A stretch of DNA of 64,000 bases from Citrobacter youngae ATCC 29220 (GTDB lineage Bacteria > Pseudomonadota > Gammaproteobacteria > Enterobacterales > Enterobacteriaceae): contig NZ_GG730299.1 in the NCBI RefSeq assembly GCF_000155975.1, positions 434,305-498,304 on the forward strand, in the 5' to 3' direction. The position numbers and the translations under genes are program-made. How positions within the stretch are numbered: position 1 is the first letter of the stretch; every line of letters starts with the position of its first letter. The notes beneath the pieces were generated by a model that was given only the letters and a program-made list of their open reading frames with translations, did no database searches and was not told the DNA's origin. This document shows positions 51,312 through 61,328 of the stretch, one piece after another.

Positions 51312-52043
51312 TTAAATACCGAGTGGATAAATATCGTGACCCAACGCGCGCCATTCACTCAACTGCTGCTGCTGAGCGGGCGTCTGGTTCTCGCCGCACC
51401 AGACAAGCAAGGTTCGACCTTCGAACAGCTCCGGTCGCAGTTGGTTCAGTGAGTGGGCCAGAACGTCGACGCGCCATCCCTGCTGACTGGCAACCCAGCC
51501 CTCCAGCCATAAGCGGGTGGTATCGTGAATGTTCCAGCCGACAACAAGGGCATCTTTACCCTGCTTCTTGCGCGCCGAGGCCAGGCAAATAGCGATGTAG
51601 TTGATGAGAACGCCGTCGAGGATCCCCAGTAACGCCTGCAGAATCGGCTGTTGGCATTGCAGACGTCGACGTAACGGTGTGAACAAATGGGTATTGAGCG
51701 TTTGCGCGGGATAATCCTGGCCACGCTCTTTGATCCACATTCGCAGGCTATGCAAATTATTACTTTGCAAATAGCTCAACAGCGTCTCTTGCTGTTCGCG
51801 CCAGCCGTTATGCACATCCATGCTCTCACTGCTGAGCAACATTTTCACTTTGCTGACCTGAACACCATTGTTTATCCAGCGTTTTATCTCACGGATCCTG
51901 TCGATATCCGCATCGTTAAACAGGCGATGACCACCGTCTGTCCGCTGTGGTTTCAGTAATCCGTAACGCCTCTGCCATGCACGTAAAGTGACAGGGTTGA
52001 TATCACAAAGCAAAGCCACTTCACCTATTGTGTAAAGCGCCAT
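51312..52043 (-). CDS. mlrA: MerR-like regulator MlrA
   Basis: This 243-residue MerR-family regulator activates csgD and so curli and biofilm formation in enterobacteria. The N-terminal helix-turn-helix (LYTIGEVALLCDINPVTLRAWQRRYGLLKPQRTDGGHRLFNDADIDRIREIKRW, residues 3-56) is followed by a B12-binding-like C-terminal domain that in MlrA lacks cobalamin ligands. Length equals E. coli MlrA. In E. coli it is under RpoS and is tuned by the YciR/YdaM c-di-GMP module. It is divergent from btsS with 225 bases between. Confidence 0.95.
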   Translation of the reverse strand: MALYTIGEVALLCDINPVTLRAWQRRYGLLKPQRTDGGHRLFNDADIDRIREIKRWINNGVQVSKVKMLLSSESMDVHNGWREQQETLLSYLQSNNLHSLRMWIKERGQDYPAQTLNTHLFTPLRRRLQCQQPILQALLGILDGVLINYIAICLASARKKQGKDALVVGWNIHDTTRLWLEGWVASQQGWRVDVLAHSLNQLRPELFEGRTLLVWCGENQTPAQQQQLSEWRALGHDIYPLGI

Positions 52044-52165
52044 TGTTGTCTCACTCTTGCTTGCGAGGTCCCAGTTTAACTTTAGACGCTCTTTTACGAA
52101 CCAGGTAGTTTTGTCTGTTTTTTAATCAATCGATGGGTGAGATTGTCGCCGCGCTCGCGCTTTCG

Positions 52166-52181
52166 AGTGATCGTTCTCACA
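52166..52181 (+). promoter_or_regulatory. Candidate CRP site upstream of btsS
   Basis: AGTGA-TCGTTC-TCACA differs from the ideal CRP palindrome at one half-site base. It lies about 90 bases before the btsS start in the divergent mlrA/btsS region and could serve either gene. Confidence 0.5.
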
Positions 52182-52268
52182 AATTCCTGTTTTTTTGCAA
52201 CACTTCAAAGAAAGTTACGCGCAGCCCATGTATGTTACGCGCTTTTAAGTGATGTGTGGTTGGCGGGT

Positions 52269-53954
52269 ATGTACGAGTTTAATCTGGTGTTGCTGCTGCT
52301 TCAGCAGATGTGCGTGTTTCTCGTTATCGCGTGGCTGATGAGCAAAACGCGTTTGTTTATCCCGCTGATGCAGGTCACTATCCGGCTCCCGCACAAACTG
52401 CTGTGCTACGTTACCTTTTCCATTTTCTGCATTTTGGGCACCTATTTCGGGCTGCACATCGATGACTCTATCGCTAACACCCGCGCTATCGGCGCGGTGA
52501 TGGGCGGGTTGCTTGGCGGCCCCGTAGTCGGTGGTTTAGTCGGACTTACCGGTGGCCTGCATCGCTATTCGATGGGCGGAATGACGGCGCTAAGCTGCAT
52601 GATCTCGACCATTGTGGAAGGTTTGCTCGGCGGGCTGGTACACAGCGTGCTCACCCGTCGTGGCCGTACCGATAAAGTCTTTAGCCCACTGACGGCGGGC
52701 GCTATTACCTTTGTCGCCGAACTGGTGCAGATGCTGATCATCTTGTTAATTGCCCGTCCGTTTGATGATGCGTTTCGGTTGGTCAGCAATATTGCCGCGC
52801 CGATGATGGTAACCAATACCGTGGGCGCAGCCCTGTTTATGCGTATATTGCTCGATAAACGGGCAATGTTTGAAAAATACACCTCCGCTTTTTCCGCTAC
52901 TGCGCTTAAAGTTGCCGCCTCAACGGAAGGTATTTTGCGCCAGGGATTCAACGAGGTTAACAGCATGAAGGTCGCTCAGGTGCTGTATGAAGAGCTGGAT
53001 ATCGGCGCGGTGGCGATTACCGACCGCGAGAAGCTGCTGGCATTCACCGGCATTGGGGACGATCATCATCTGCCCGGCAAACCTATTTCGTCGTCGTACA
53101 CCCTACGGGCGATCGAAACCGGAGAGGTGGTCTATGCCGATGGGAACGAAGTGCCATACCGCTGTTCTTTGCATCCGCAATGCAAATTAGGCTCGACGCT
53201 GGTGATCCCTTTGCGGGGGGAAAACCAGCGGGTGATGGGAACCATCAAACTGTATGAGGCCAAAAACCGCCTCTTTAGCTCGATCAACCGCACGCTGGGG
53301 GAAGGGATCGCGCAGCTGCTTTCGGCGCAGATTCTGGCCGGACAGTACGAGCGGCAAAAAGCGATGCTTACGCAGTCAGAAATTAAACTCCTGCATGCTC
53401 AGGTGAATCCTCATTTTCTGTTTAATGCGCTCAACACCATTAAAGCCGTGATCCGACGTGATAGCGAGCAGGCCAGCCAACTGGTGCAGTACCTGTCGAC
53501 TTTCTTTCGTAAAAACTTAAAGCGCCCGTCGGAGATTGTCACACTGGCCGATGAAATTGAGCACGTTAACGCCTATTTGCAAATTGAAAAGGCGCGATTC
53601 CAGTCGCGCCTGCAGGTGACCTTAACGGTGCCTGATGAACTTGCGCATCAACAATTACCCGCTTTTACCCTGCAGCCTATCGTGGAGAATGCCATTAAGC
53701 ACGGTACCTCTCAGCTACTGGATACCGGAGAGGTGTCGATTACCGCCCGTCGCGAAGGGCAGTATCTGATGCTGGATATTGAAGATAATGCCGGGCTGTA
53801 TCAGCCAACGTCAGAGGCCAGCGGGTTGGGTATGAATCTGGTAGATAAACGGCTGCGCGAGCGGTTTGGCGATGATTTTGGCATCAGCGTAGCGTGTGAG
53901 CCTGACCGCTTTACCCGAATCACTTTACGACTTCCTCTGGAGGAACTGGCATGA
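52269..53954 (+). CDS. btsS: Pyruvate-sensing histidine kinase BtsS
   Basis: This 561-residue LytS-type sensor kinase is a high-affinity pyruvate sensor that activates btsT through BtsR. The N-terminal 5TM-LYT membrane domain (residues 1-200, with [30 protein letters not shown]) is followed by a GAF domain (about 220-360), the H-box [21 protein letters not shown] and the N-box [16 protein letters not shown] with [13 protein letters not shown] start at ATG 52269, which matches E. coli YehU; the frame extends another 44 codons upstream with no membrane-protein character. The stop overlaps btsR (ATGA). Confidence 0.96.
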   Translation: MYEFNLVLLLLQQMCVFLVIAWLMSKTRLFIPLMQVTIRLPHKLLCYVTFSIFCILGTYFGLHIDDSIANTRAIGAVMGGLLGGPVVGGLVGLTGGLHRYSMGGMTALSCMISTIVEGLLGGLVHSVLTRRGRTDKVFSPLTAGAITFVAELVQMLIILLIARPFDDAFRLVSNIAAPMMVTNTVGAALFMRILLDKRAMFEKYTSAFSATALKVAASTEGILRQGFNEVNSMKVAQVLYEELDIGAVAITDREKLLAFTGIGDDHHLPGKPISSSYTLRAIETGEVVYADGNEVPYRCSLHPQCKLGSTLVIPLRGENQRVMGTIKLYEAKNRLFSSINRTLGEGIAQLLSAQILAGQYERQKAMLTQSEIKLLHAQVNPHFLFNALNTIKAVIRRDSEQASQLVQYLSTFFRKNLKRPSEIVTLADEIEHVNAYLQIEKARFQSRLQVTLTVPDELAHQQLPAFTLQPIVENAIKHGTSQLLDTGEVSITARREGQYLMLDIEDNAGLYQPTSEASGLGMNLVDKRLRERFGDDFGISVACEPDRFTRITLRLPLEELA

Positions 53955-54670
53955 TCAAAGTGCTGATTGTAGATGACGAACCGTTAGCGCGGGAGAATCT
54001 GCGGATCCTGCTGCAGGAACAAAGCGACATCGAGATTGTCGGGGAATGCTCGAATGCGGTGGAAGCCATCGGCGCGGTACATAAACTGCACCCGGATGTC
54101 CTGTTCCTCGATATTCAGATGCCGCGTATCAGCGGCCTGGAAATGGTCGGCATGCTTGATCCCGAGCATCGCCCGTATATTGTATTTCTGACCGCGTTTG
54201 ATGAGTATGCGGTCAAAGCGTTTGAAGAACACGCGTTTGATTATCTGCTCAAACCGATTGAAGAGGCGCGGCTGGAAAAAACGCTGATCCGCTTGCGGCA
54301 GGAGCGCACCAGGCAGGATGTATCGCTATTGCCCGAGAATCAGCAGGCGCTGAAGTTTATTCCGTGCAGCGGTCATAGCCGCATCTATCTGCTGCAAATG
54401 GATGACGTGGCGTTTATCAGCAGTCGTATGAGCGGCGTGTATGTGACCAGTAGCGATGGCAAAGAAGGGTTCACAGAGCTGACGCTCAGAACGCTGGAAA
54501 GCCGGACTCCGCTGCTGCGCTGTCACCGACAATACCTGGTGAATATGGCGCAATTGCAGGAGATCCGTCTGGAAGATAACGGCCAGGCCGAGCTGATTTT
54601 GCGTAACGGACTGACCGTTCCGGTGAGTCGTCGTTATCTTAAAAGTCTAAAAGAGGCGATTGGACTGTAA
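53951..54670 (+). CDS. btsR: Response regulator BtsR (LytTR type)
   Basis: This 239-residue response regulator has a receiver domain with Asp54 as phosphoacceptor (LFLDIQMPR) and acidic pocket [10 protein letters not shown], and a C-terminal LytTR DNA-binding domain (about residues 137-238, [19 protein letters not shown] ... [16 protein letters not shown]). With BtsS it drives btsT (pyruvate transporter) expression in nutrient shift. Length equals E. coli BtsR (YehT). Its start overlaps the btsS stop by four bases. btsT itself is not in the window. Confidence 0.96.
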   Translation: MIKVLIVDDEPLARENLRILLQEQSDIEIVGECSNAVEAIGAVHKLHPDVLFLDIQMPRISGLEMVGMLDPEHRPYIVFLTAFDEYAVKAFEEHAFDYLLKPIEEARLEKTLIRLRQERTRQDVSLLPENQQALKFIPCSGHSRIYLLQMDDVAFISSRMSGVYVTSSDGKEGFTELTLRTLESRTPLLRCHRQYLVNMAQLQEIRLEDNGQAELILRNGLTVPVSRRYLKSLKEAIGL

Positions 54671-54716
54671 ACCTGATACACTGCGCGCCATTGCATCACC
54701 GACAGTTGAAGGCTCT

Positions 54717-55187
54717 ATGCTAAGTAATGATATTCTTCGTAGCCTGCGCTACACCTTGAAAGCGAACAATAACGACATGGTGCGTATTCTTGCGCTTGCT
54801 GACATGGAATCCACCTCCGCAGGTTTTGATACCTGGATGACAAAAGAAGATGAAGATGGGTTTGTTCGCTGCCCGGATATCATTCTGTCCGGTTTTTTAA
54901 ACGGCCTGATTTATCATCTGCGCGGGAAGGATGATTCTGCGCCGGAACTGGCGATTGAGCGTCGTGTGAATAACAATACGGTGCTGAAAAAGCTGCGTAT
55001 CGCCTTTTTGCTGAAAACCGATGACATTCTGACCATTATGACCGAGCAGAAATTCCGCGTGTCGATGCCGGAAATTACCGCCATGATGCGCGCGCCGGAC
55101 CATAAAAACTATCGCGAATGTGGCGATCAGTTCCTGCGTTATTTCCTGCGCGGTTTGACCTCTCGCGTACACAACGCGAAAGCGTAA
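54717..55187 (+). CDS. yehS: YehS (DUF1456 family)
   Basis: This 156-residue soluble protein has two copies of the DUF1456 repeat: LSNDILRSLRYTLKANNNDMVRILALADME in the first half and NNNTVLKKLRIAFLLKTDDILTIMTEQKF in the second, each followed by a P-E/D-I-T-A or similar helix. Function is unknown; a helix-turn-helix role has been suggested by the fold, without proof. The start is ATG 54717 (as in E. coli); the longer frame from 54660 overlaps btsR and is not used. It lies 46 bases after btsR and is probably co-transcribed. Confidence 0.93.
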   Translation: MLSNDILRSLRYTLKANNNDMVRILALADMESTSAGFDTWMTKEDEDGFVRCPDIILSGFLNGLIYHLRGKDDSAPELAIERRVNNNTVLKKLRIAFLLKTDDILTIMTEQKFRVSMPEITAMMRAPDHKNYRECGDQFLRYFLRGLTSRVHNAKA

Positions 55188-55198
55188 CAAGAAAAACG

Positions 55199-55230
55199 GG
55201 CGACCCCGATGCGCTCGGGTCGCCGGTCGT
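55199..55230. terminator. Hairpin terminator between yehS and yehR
   Basis: GGCGACCC (55199-55206) and GGGTCGCC (55217-55224) form a GC-rich stem extended by CGA/TCG, with a modest T-rich stretch after it. It lies between the convergent yehS and yehR genes. Confidence 0.75.
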
Positions 55231-55689
55231 TTATTTCACTTCTTTAAAACCCGCCGCTTCCATTATCGTCTGCATTTGTTTCATGCTGATGTTTTTATCG
55301 GCGTTTTCAGACAGCTTCATTCCAGAGATCCCCTGCAACGATTTTATGTCGACCTTTTCCATATCGATGGTGACATTTTCTTGCGCGTAGGTGTCTGTAT
55401 AGGTGAGCTTTTCTTCAATGCCCGGAATATTATGATATTTAGCGCTTAAGGCGTCGAAGACTTTTGCTGCTTCTTCTTTATTGCTGGCGCCGACAGACGC
55501 ATAGCTGATTTTACTTTCTGAAGTTTGTTTCAGAACTTTGTCACCTTTAAAGGTGTAAGAGACCGTAATATCAGAACCGTTAACGTTGGCATTGAATGTT
55601 TTCGTTTCTTCTTTATCGCCACATCCCGCGAGGGAAAAAACCAGAACAGATGCCGCGGCGAGCGAAAGTAATTTTTGTAACGCGTTCAT
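55231..55689 (-). CDS. yehR: YehR family lipoprotein (DUF1307)
   Basis: This 152-residue lipoprotein has a signal peptide with lipobox SLAGCGDKEE (Cys near residue 22); Gly-Asp after the cysteine suggests it might stay at the inner membrane. The mature part matches E. coli YehR and the DUF1307 family (LTYTDTYAQENVTIDMEKVD, AAGFKEVK). I start at ATG 55689 with GGAG upstream; the ATG four codons before it sits on top of that ribosome site. The function is unknown. E. coli carries yehQ and yehP nearby; they are absent here, and metG follows instead. Confidence 0.92.
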   Translation of the reverse strand: MNALQKLLSLAAASVLVFSLAGCGDKEETKTFNANVNGSDITVSYTFKGDKVLKQTSESKISYASVGASNKEEAAKVFDALSAKYHNIPGIEEKLTYTDTYAQENVTIDMEKVDIKSLQGISGMKLSENADKNISMKQMQTIMEAAGFKEVK

Positions 55690-55861
55690 GCAAAACTCCA
55701 TTTCATGAATATCGGATGTTAAATAATAACACCCATGAATCTGGTGAGTCCGGACGACCCTGATGCCAGAGGCGCATAGAATAAATCTAATATTAAAAAA
55801 TGAGCAGTCCGAAAATGGAATGAAGTGACGAGTTTAAGATTAAGGGAACCGCTAATGTCGC

Positions 55862-55887
55862 AAAAAAAAGCGCTGCAATTGCAGCGC
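55862..55887 (-). terminator. Terminator of metG
   Basis: GCGCTGCAATTGCAGCGC (55870-55887) is a perfect palindrome, followed in the minus-strand direction by eight T residues. It lies 16 bases after the metG stop. Confidence 0.95.
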
Positions 55888-55902
55888 CTGAATATGTTTA
55901 AT

Positions 55903-57936
55903 TTATTTTACCTGTTGACCTGGTTTTGCGCCTTCGTCCGGGCTTAACAGGAAGATATCTTTCCCGCCAGGACCTGCGGCCATCACCATGCCTTCGGAAA
56001 TACCAAAGCGCATTTTACGCGGCGCAAGGTTGGCAACCATGATGGTCTGGCGGCCAATCAGGGCCTGCGGATCCGGATAGGCAGAACGAATACCGGAGAA
56101 GACGTTACGCTTCTCGCCGCCAAGATCCAGCGTCAGGCGCAGCAATTTGTCAGAACCTTCCACGAATTCGGCGTTTTCAATCAGCGCTACGCGCAGGTCA
56201 ACTTTGGCGAAATCATCAAAGGTGATGGTTTCCTGAATCGGATCGTCCGCCAGCGGGCCGGTAACCGGTGCGGCAGCGGCCTTCACCTCTTCTTTAGACG
56301 CTTCAACCAGCGCTTCAACTTGTTTCATGTCGATGCGATTGTAGAGCGCCTTAAAGGTGTTGACCTTGTGACCGAGCAGCGGCTGCTCAATGGCATCCCA
56401 GCCCAGCTCGCTGTTCAGGAAAGCTTCAACACGTTCAGCAAGCGTAGGCAGTACCGGTTTCAGGTAAGTCATCAGCACGCGGAACAGGTTGATACCCATC
56501 GAGCAAATTGCCTGCAGGTCGGCATCGCGGCCTTCCTGTTTAGCCACAACCCACGGAGCCTGTTCGTCAACGTAGCGGTTTGCCACATCGGCCAGCGCCA
56601 TTATTTCGCGGATAGCTTTACCAAATTCACGGCTTTCCCACGCTTCGCCAATGACCGCAGCGGCATCGGTAAAGGTTTTATACAGTGCCGGATCGGCCAG
56701 TTCAGCAGCCAATACGCCGTCAAAACGCTTGGCAATAAAGCCAGCGTTACGCGAGGCCAGGTTAACCACCTTGTTGACGATATCGGCGTTCACGCGCTGG
56801 ACAAAGTCTTCCAGGTTCAGGTCGATGTCATCAATACGCGAAGAGAGCTTCGCCGTGTAGTAGTAACGCAGGCTGTCGGCGTCAAAGTGCTTCAGCCAGG
56901 TGCTGGCCTTAATGAAGGTGCCGCGAGACTTGGACATCTTCGCGCCGTTCACCGTCACATAACCGTGTACGAACAGGTTGGTCGGCTTACGGAAATTGCT
57001 GCCTTCCAGCATGGCAGGCCAGAACAGGCTGTGGAAGTAAACGATGTCCTTACCGATGAAGTGATACAGCTCGGCGTCGGAGTCTTTTTTCCAGTATTCA
57101 TCGAAGCTTACGGTGTCGCCGCGCTTGTCGCACAGGTTTTTGAACGAACCCATGTAGCCAATTGGCGCATCCAGCCAGACGTAGAAGTACTTGCCAGGCG
57201 CATTCGGGATTTCAAAACCGAAGTACGGTGAATCGCGGGAAATATCCCACTGCTGCAGGCCAGCTTCAAACCATTCCTGCATTTTGTTAGCGACCTGCTC
57301 CTGCAACGCGCCGCTGCGCGTCCATGCCTGCAGCATTTCGCTGAACGACGGCAGGTCAAAGAAGAAGTGTTCTGAGTCACGCATCACCGGCGTAGCGCCG
57401 GAAACGACGGATTTCGGCTCGATAAGTTCGGTCGGGCTGTAGGTCGCGCCGCAGACTTCGCAGTTATCGCCGTATTGATCCGGAGACTTACATTTCGGGC
57501 AGGTGCCTTTAACGAAACGGTCCGGCAGGAACATGCCTTTTTCCGGATCGTAAAGCTGGGAGATGGTACGGTTCTTAATAAAACCGTTCTCCTTCAGACG
57601 CGTGTAGATAAGCTCAGACAGCTCGCGGTTCTCATCGCTATGCGTAGAGTGGTAGTTGTCATAGCTGATGTCAAAACCCGCAAAATCAGTCTGATGCTCC
57701 TGACTCATTTCACCGATCATCTGCTCTGGCGTGATCCCAAGCTGCTGCGCTTTCAGCATGATTGGCGTACCGTGTGCGTCGTCCGCGCAGATGAAGTTTA
57801 CCTGGTGGCCGCGCATTCGCTGGTAACGGACCCAGACATCAGCCTGGATGTGCTCCAGCATATGGCCGAGGTGGATAGAGCCGTTGGCGTACGGCAGCGC
57901 GCACGTTACCAGAATTTTCTTCGCGACTTGAGTCAT
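55903..57936 (-). CDS. metG: Methionyl-tRNA synthetase
   Basis: This 677-residue class I aminoacyl-tRNA synthetase charges tRNA-Met. The HIGH-like motif is [11 protein letters not shown] near residue 13, the zinc knuckle has [17 protein letters not shown] near 145-162, and the KMSKS motif is [10 protein letters not shown] near 330. The C-terminal 100 residues form the tRNA-binding dimerisation domain ([15 protein letters not shown]). I start at ATG 57936 ([10 protein letters not shown]), as in E. coli, though the frame opens three codons earlier. It is divergent from mrp, the standard neighbour. A 303-codon antisense frame (56320-57231) is not a gene. Confidence 0.98.
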   Translation of the reverse strand: MTQVAKKILVTCALPYANGSIHLGHMLEHIQADVWVRYQRMRGHQVNFICADDAHGTPIMLKAQQLGITPEQMIGEMSQEHQTDFAGFDISYDNYHSTHSDENRELSELIYTRLKENGFIKNRTISQLYDPEKGMFLPDRFVKGTCPKCKSPDQYGDNCEVCGATYSPTELIEPKSVVSGATPVMRDSEHFFFDLPSFSEMLQAWTRSGALQEQVANKMQEWFEAGLQQWDISRDSPYFGFEIPNAPGKYFYVWLDAPIGYMGSFKNLCDKRGDTVSFDEYWKKDSDAELYHFIGKDIVYFHSLFWPAMLEGSNFRKPTNLFVHGYVTVNGAKMSKSRGTFIKASTWLKHFDADSLRYYYTAKLSSRIDDIDLNLEDFVQRVNADIVNKVVNLASRNAGFIAKRFDGVLAAELADPALYKTFTDAAAVIGEAWESREFGKAIREIMALADVANRYVDEQAPWVVAKQEGRDADLQAICSMGINLFRVLMTYLKPVLPTLAERVEAFLNSELGWDAIEQPLLGHKVNTFKALYNRIDMKQVEALVEASKEEVKAAAAPVTGPLADDPIQETITFDDFAKVDLRVALIENAEFVEGSDKLLRLTLDLGGEKRNVFSGIRSAYPDPQALIGRQTIMVANLAPRKMRFGISEGMVMAAGPGGKDIFLLSPDEGAKPGQQVK

Positions 57937-58101
57937 AGTGGGCAATTACTTCTTTTGTAGTGAAAAGGGCTTTGATAGTACCAAAATGGTAATTACTGCG
58001 CCAAGCGATAAGGGCATTTATGCGTAAATGAATAATTGTTGCGGTTGGAGTAAACTACCTGGTGACTATTGTATTTTCAGAACAACAAAAAAGGAGTCGG
58101 G

Positions 58102-59211
58102 ATGAACGCACAATCCCAGGCCAAATCACCAGAAGTCCTGCGCGCTATGGTCGCCGGGACGCTGGCGAATTTTCAGCATTCAACCCTGAAGCATAATCTG
58201 ACAACGCTTAAAGCGTTGCACCACGTCGCCTGGATGGACGACACCTTGCACGTTGAGCTGGTTATGCCGTTCGTCTGGCATAGCGCGTTTGAAGCGTTAA
58301 AAGAGCAATGCAGTGCCGATCTGTTGCGTATTACCGGCGCGAAAGCGATTGACTGGAAGTTGTCACATAACATCGCGACCCTGAAGCGTGTAAAAAACCA
58401 GCCGGGTATTAATGGTGTGAAGAACATCATTGCCGTCAGTTCCGGCAAAGGCGGGGTGGGGAAATCTTCCACTGCGGTGAACCTGGCGCTGGCGCTGGCT
58501 GCGGAAGGAGCGAAGGTAGGGATTCTGGACGCCGATATTTATGGCCCGTCCATCCCGACGATGCTCGGCGCGGAAAACCAACGTCCAACTTCGCCGGACG
58601 GCACTCATATGGCGCCGATCGTGTCTCATGGTCTGGCGACCAATTCCATTGGCTATCTGGTCACTGACGATAACGCCATGGTGTGGCGCGGTCCGATGGC
58701 CAGTAAAGCGCTGCTGCAGATGCTGCAGGAAACCTTATGGCCGGATCTTGATTATCTGGTACTGGATATGCCGCCGGGCACCGGTGACATCCAGCTGACG
58801 CTGGCGCAAAACATTCCGGTAACGGGGGCGGTGGTGGTGACCACGCCGCAGGACATCGCGCTGATCGATGCGAAAAAAGGCATCGTGATGTTCGAAAAGG
58901 TTGAAGTACCGGTGTTGGGTATTGTTGAGAATATGAGTATGCATATTTGCAGCAACTGCGGTCACCATGAGCCGATTTTCGGCACCGGTGGCGCGCAAAA
59001 GCTGGCTGAGCAGTATCACACCCAACTGCTGGGGCAAATGCCGCTGCATATTTCTCTGCGTGAAGACCTCGATCGCGGTACGCCGACGGTTATCAGTCGT
59101 CCAGACAGCGAATTTACCGCCATTTACCGTGAACTGGCAGGGCGTGTGGCAGCACAGCTGTACTGGCAGGGGGAAGTTATTCCGGGTGAGATTGCCTTCC
59201 GCGCGGTGTAA
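58102..59211 (+). CDS. mrp: Iron-sulfur cluster carrier protein Mrp/ApbC
   Basis: This 369-residue P-loop ATPase carries [4Fe-4S] clusters to target enzymes. An N-terminal DUF59-like domain is followed by the deviant Walker A SSGKGGVGKSS (about 113-123), the switch region LDADIYGPSIP and DMPPGTGD, and the cluster-binding CxxC in ICSNCGHHEP. Length and sequence match E. coli Mrp. I start at ATG 58102, with GGAG six bases upstream; the longer frame from 58069 has no support. Confidence 0.97.
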   Translation: MNAQSQAKSPEVLRAMVAGTLANFQHSTLKHNLTTLKALHHVAWMDDTLHVELVMPFVWHSAFEALKEQCSADLLRITGAKAIDWKLSHNIATLKRVKNQPGINGVKNIIAVSSGKGGVGKSSTAVNLALALAAEGAKVGILDADIYGPSIPTMLGAENQRPTSPDGTHMAPIVSHGLATNSIGYLVTDDNAMVWRGPMASKALLQMLQETLWPDLDYLVLDMPPGTGDIQLTLAQNIPVTGAVVVTTPQDIALIDAKKGIVMFEKVEVPVLGIVENMSMHICSNCGHHEPIFGTGGAQKLAEQYHTQLLGQMPLHISLREDLDRGTPTVISRPDSEFTAIYRELAGRVAAQLYWQGEVIPGEIAFRAV

Positions 59212-59228
59212 TTTATCGCGTTAAATAC

Positions 59229-59265
59229 TATTCACCGCATCAATAATATATTGATGCGGTGAATA
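59229..59265. other. Perfect 17-bp inverted repeat after mrp
   Basis: TATTCACCGCATCAATA (59229-59245) and TATTGATGCGGTGAATA (59249-59265) are perfect inverted arms with a three-base spacer, 17 bases after the mrp stop. There is no T tract. It may end or protect the mrp mRNA, or be a protein site at the border of the AT-rich fimbrial region. Confidence 0.6.
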
Positions 59266-59477
59266 TATAGAGTGAAAAAGCTACGCAATATTGTTTATCC
59301 TGCCCGTATAATCCATGTCTTTTTCTGAATAATTCGCCTCAATGCATCATTTGAATTGATCAAACCTATCTCATTAATCTACCATTCCAATTGGTTTTAG
59401 CAGGGACGTTAATACATAATTCAACGGACAAATGGCTTGTACGCTGTTTTCCACTTAAAACAGGAATAATGAACGCA

Positions 59478-59759
59478 ATGAAGAAAAGTTTATTCTTGGG
59501 ATTAATAACTCTGGCTTATGGAATGAGTTTACAGGCTTTGGCTTCTGATACGGCAACCTTAACCATTACCGGGAAGGTTGTTGAACCAACATGCAGTACT
59601 GATGTTGTGAATAATACTGTGCAGCAGCGATGTGGTCAGACACTTCATCATACAGATATCAACAATGTTAACTCCACTTCTGTACAAGGCATGGTTACTG
59701 AAATTGTCGCTGTTCCTGGGAACCCCTCACGACAGATAGTGTTAAATCGCTACGACTAA
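59478..59759 (+). CDS. yehE: YehE (DUF2574) secreted protein
   Basis: This is a 93-residue exported protein next to the fimbrial operon. A signal peptide (MKKSLFLGLITLAYGMSLQALA) precedes the mature chain, which has two cysteines (PTCSTD and QRCGQT) likely to form a disulfide, and the end RQIVLNRYD. It has the same length as E. coli YehE and the same end (IVLNRYD). The ATG at 59469 would add three residues; 59478 fits the family start. Its own terminator separates it from yehD. Function is unknown, but it is usually kept with this fimbrial locus. Confidence 0.9.
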   Translation: MKKSLFLGLITLAYGMSLQALASDTATLTITGKVVEPTCSTDVVNNTVQQRCGQTLHHTDINNVNSTSVQGMVTEIVAVPGNPSRQIVLNRYD

Positions 59760-59779
59760 GAAAATGTATTGTTTATTAA

Positions 59780-59815
59780 GCCCCCATCACTTCAATGAAT
59801 GATGGAGGCTTTTTT
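59780..59815 (+). terminator. Terminator of yehE
   Basis: AGCCCCCATCA (59780-59790) and TGATGGAGGCT (59800-59810) form a stem with one mismatch, followed by five T residues. It separates yehE from the fimbrial operon. Confidence 0.88.
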
Positions 59816-60038
59816 ATTCATTGTATAAATTATTCCCATCAATTAATTACGCTAATTTATTAAAATTAAAAATAGTACTCACCTTCACTTATTTGCTACA
59901 ACTATATTGACATTTGTAACTTGCTTTAAATCAATAAAACAACGCGTTTACATTGCGGTAACGTTTTTGATGTGCGAATTTAAATTCAAGAGTTGAACCC
60001 TCTTAACAAATAGAAATTAATTCATTAAGGAAGATACT

Positions 60039-60581
60039 ATGAAACGTTCAATTATTTCTGCTGCTGTACTGTCTGCTGTATTTATGAGTGCTGGGGCTTT
60101 TGCTGCTGATACTGATTCTGGCATATTGAATATTAATGGTAAGGTAACCGGAACTTCATGTCAGTTTGTTGATGGCGCGACAGAAGCTACAATTACATTG
60201 TCTAGCATTCCGGATTCTTTATTCAATGAGGTTAACGTCGGGAATGATGTTACCTATGGAGAGGGGCGTGCCAGTTCACCATTGGAAATTAAATGTACAA
60301 ACTCTTCAAATGTTAAGATTTTCATTTCTGCTAATGACGTTGATAATAACGATATTATTATACCTAATATTGGCTTGGATACTGGAGTAGGTTTTAAACT
60401 GTTCCATAACAATAAATCGATTGCTAAATCTGGAAGCGAAGGTATTCCTTTAAGTGAATTTCCCTCAACAGAAGATGGGGTATATAAACTCGATCTTGCA
60501 GCTCGTTACGCTAAAAGAACAGTGTCTGTAACCCCCGGTGATGTAAATGCCACTGTGACTCTGAAAGTTGTTCAGGAATAA
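60039..60581 (+). CDS. yehD: Major fimbrial subunit (YehD-like)
   Basis: This 180-residue type-1-like pilin is the first gene of the fimbrial operon. The signal peptide MKRSIISAAVLSAVFMSAGAFA is followed by a mature chain with two cysteines (GTSCQF and EIKCTN), the usual disulfide. The C-terminal pattern with alternating hydrophobics (ATVTLKVVQE) is the donor-strand acceptor part. It matches E. coli YehD in length and start but is diverged in the exposed middle. A leader with AAGGAAG precedes the ATG. The local base composition is clearly AT-rich. A hairpin follows before the chaperone gene. Confidence 0.93.
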   Translation: MKRSIISAAVLSAVFMSAGAFAADTDSGILNINGKVTGTSCQFVDGATEATITLSSIPDSLFNEVNVGNDVTYGEGRASSPLEIKCTNSSNVKIFISANDVDNNDIIIPNIGLDTGVGFKLFHNNKSIAKSGSEGIPLSEFPSTEDGVYKLDLAARYAKRTVSVTPGDVNATVTLKVVQE

Positions 60582-60587
60582 ATTGTA

Positions 60588-60610
60588 ACCGGCAGTATTG
60601 TACTGCCGGT
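60588..60610 (+). other. Attenuating hairpin between pilin and chaperone genes
   Basis: ACCGGCAG (60588-60595) and CTGCCGGT (60603-60610) form a perfect 8-bp stem with a seven-base loop just after the pilin stop and no T run. Such hairpins commonly raise the pilin message above the downstream genes. Confidence 0.65.
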
Positions 60611-60632
60611 AGTTAATCTGAAGGGATAATGA

Positions 60633-61316
60633 ATGAAAGGATTTTACGCATTAATTATATCATCAATCATTATGCCCGCCCATGCGGGAATTGTGATCTA
60701 CGGTACTCGCGTTATTTACCCAGCAGATAAAAAGGAAGTATTAGTCCAGTTGATGAACCAAGGGAACCGATCTTCACTGGTACAGTCATGGATTGATGAC
60801 GGCGATAGTTCTTTACCGCCGGAAAAAATTCATGTGCCATTTATGCTTACACCTCCGGTTGCAAAGGTGGCTGGAAACTCAGGCCAGCAGTTAAAAATTA
60901 AAAAAATGTCTAATATGCTGCCTAACGATAAAGAAAGCTTGTTTTATCTCAATGTGCTGGATATTCCACCAAATAATCCTGGCAATGAAGGGAAAAATAT
61001 ACTCAAGTTCGCGATGCAGAATAGGATAAAATTAATTTTTCGACCTACAGGTATTTCGCCAGTTAATAACTATACGTTTCAAAAATTATCTATGAAACGT
61101 AGTGGTAGTATTTACTCTATTAAGAATGATGCAGCTAACTGGGTCACGGTGACGGAAGTTAAAGCTAATAGTATCAAGATCAACAACGAAAGTATTATGC
61201 TTGCACCGTTCTCCAGTTCAGATTTGGCATTAAAAAGTGCTAATGCCAATCAGTATAAAATAACCATTATTGACGATCACGGTAATTATATTAGCGATAA
61301 CGTCAGCCTAAAATAA
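60633..61316 (+). CDS. yehC: Periplasmic fimbrial chaperone (YehC-like)
   Basis: This 227-residue periplasmic chaperone of the PapD type holds pilin subunits for the usher. The signal peptide ends MPAHA; the mature chain starts GIVIYGTRVIYPADKKEVLVQLMNQG, with the conserved Arg (T-R-V-I-Y-P) and later lysine (PPVAKVAGNSGQQLKIKK) that bind the subunit C-terminus. FYLNVLDIPP and NRIKLIFRP are the family signature strands. A GAAGGG ribosome site precedes the ATG. The usher gene is 12 bases downstream. Confidence 0.93.
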   Translation: MKGFYALIISSIIMPAHAGIVIYGTRVIYPADKKEVLVQLMNQGNRSSLVQSWIDDGDSSLPPEKIHVPFMLTPPVAKVAGNSGQQLKIKKMSNMLPNDKESLFYLNVLDIPPNNPGNEGKNILKFAMQNRIKLIFRPTGISPVNNYTFQKLSMKRSGSIYSIKNDAANWVTVTEVKANSIKINNESIMLAPFSSSDLALKSANANQYKITIIDDHGNYISDNVSLK

Positions 61317-61328
61317 CAGGAGCTGGTT

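Noticed and set aside
56320-57231. 303-codon open frame opposite metG
   Set aside because: An antisense shadow of metG, with no recognised domain or ribosome site.
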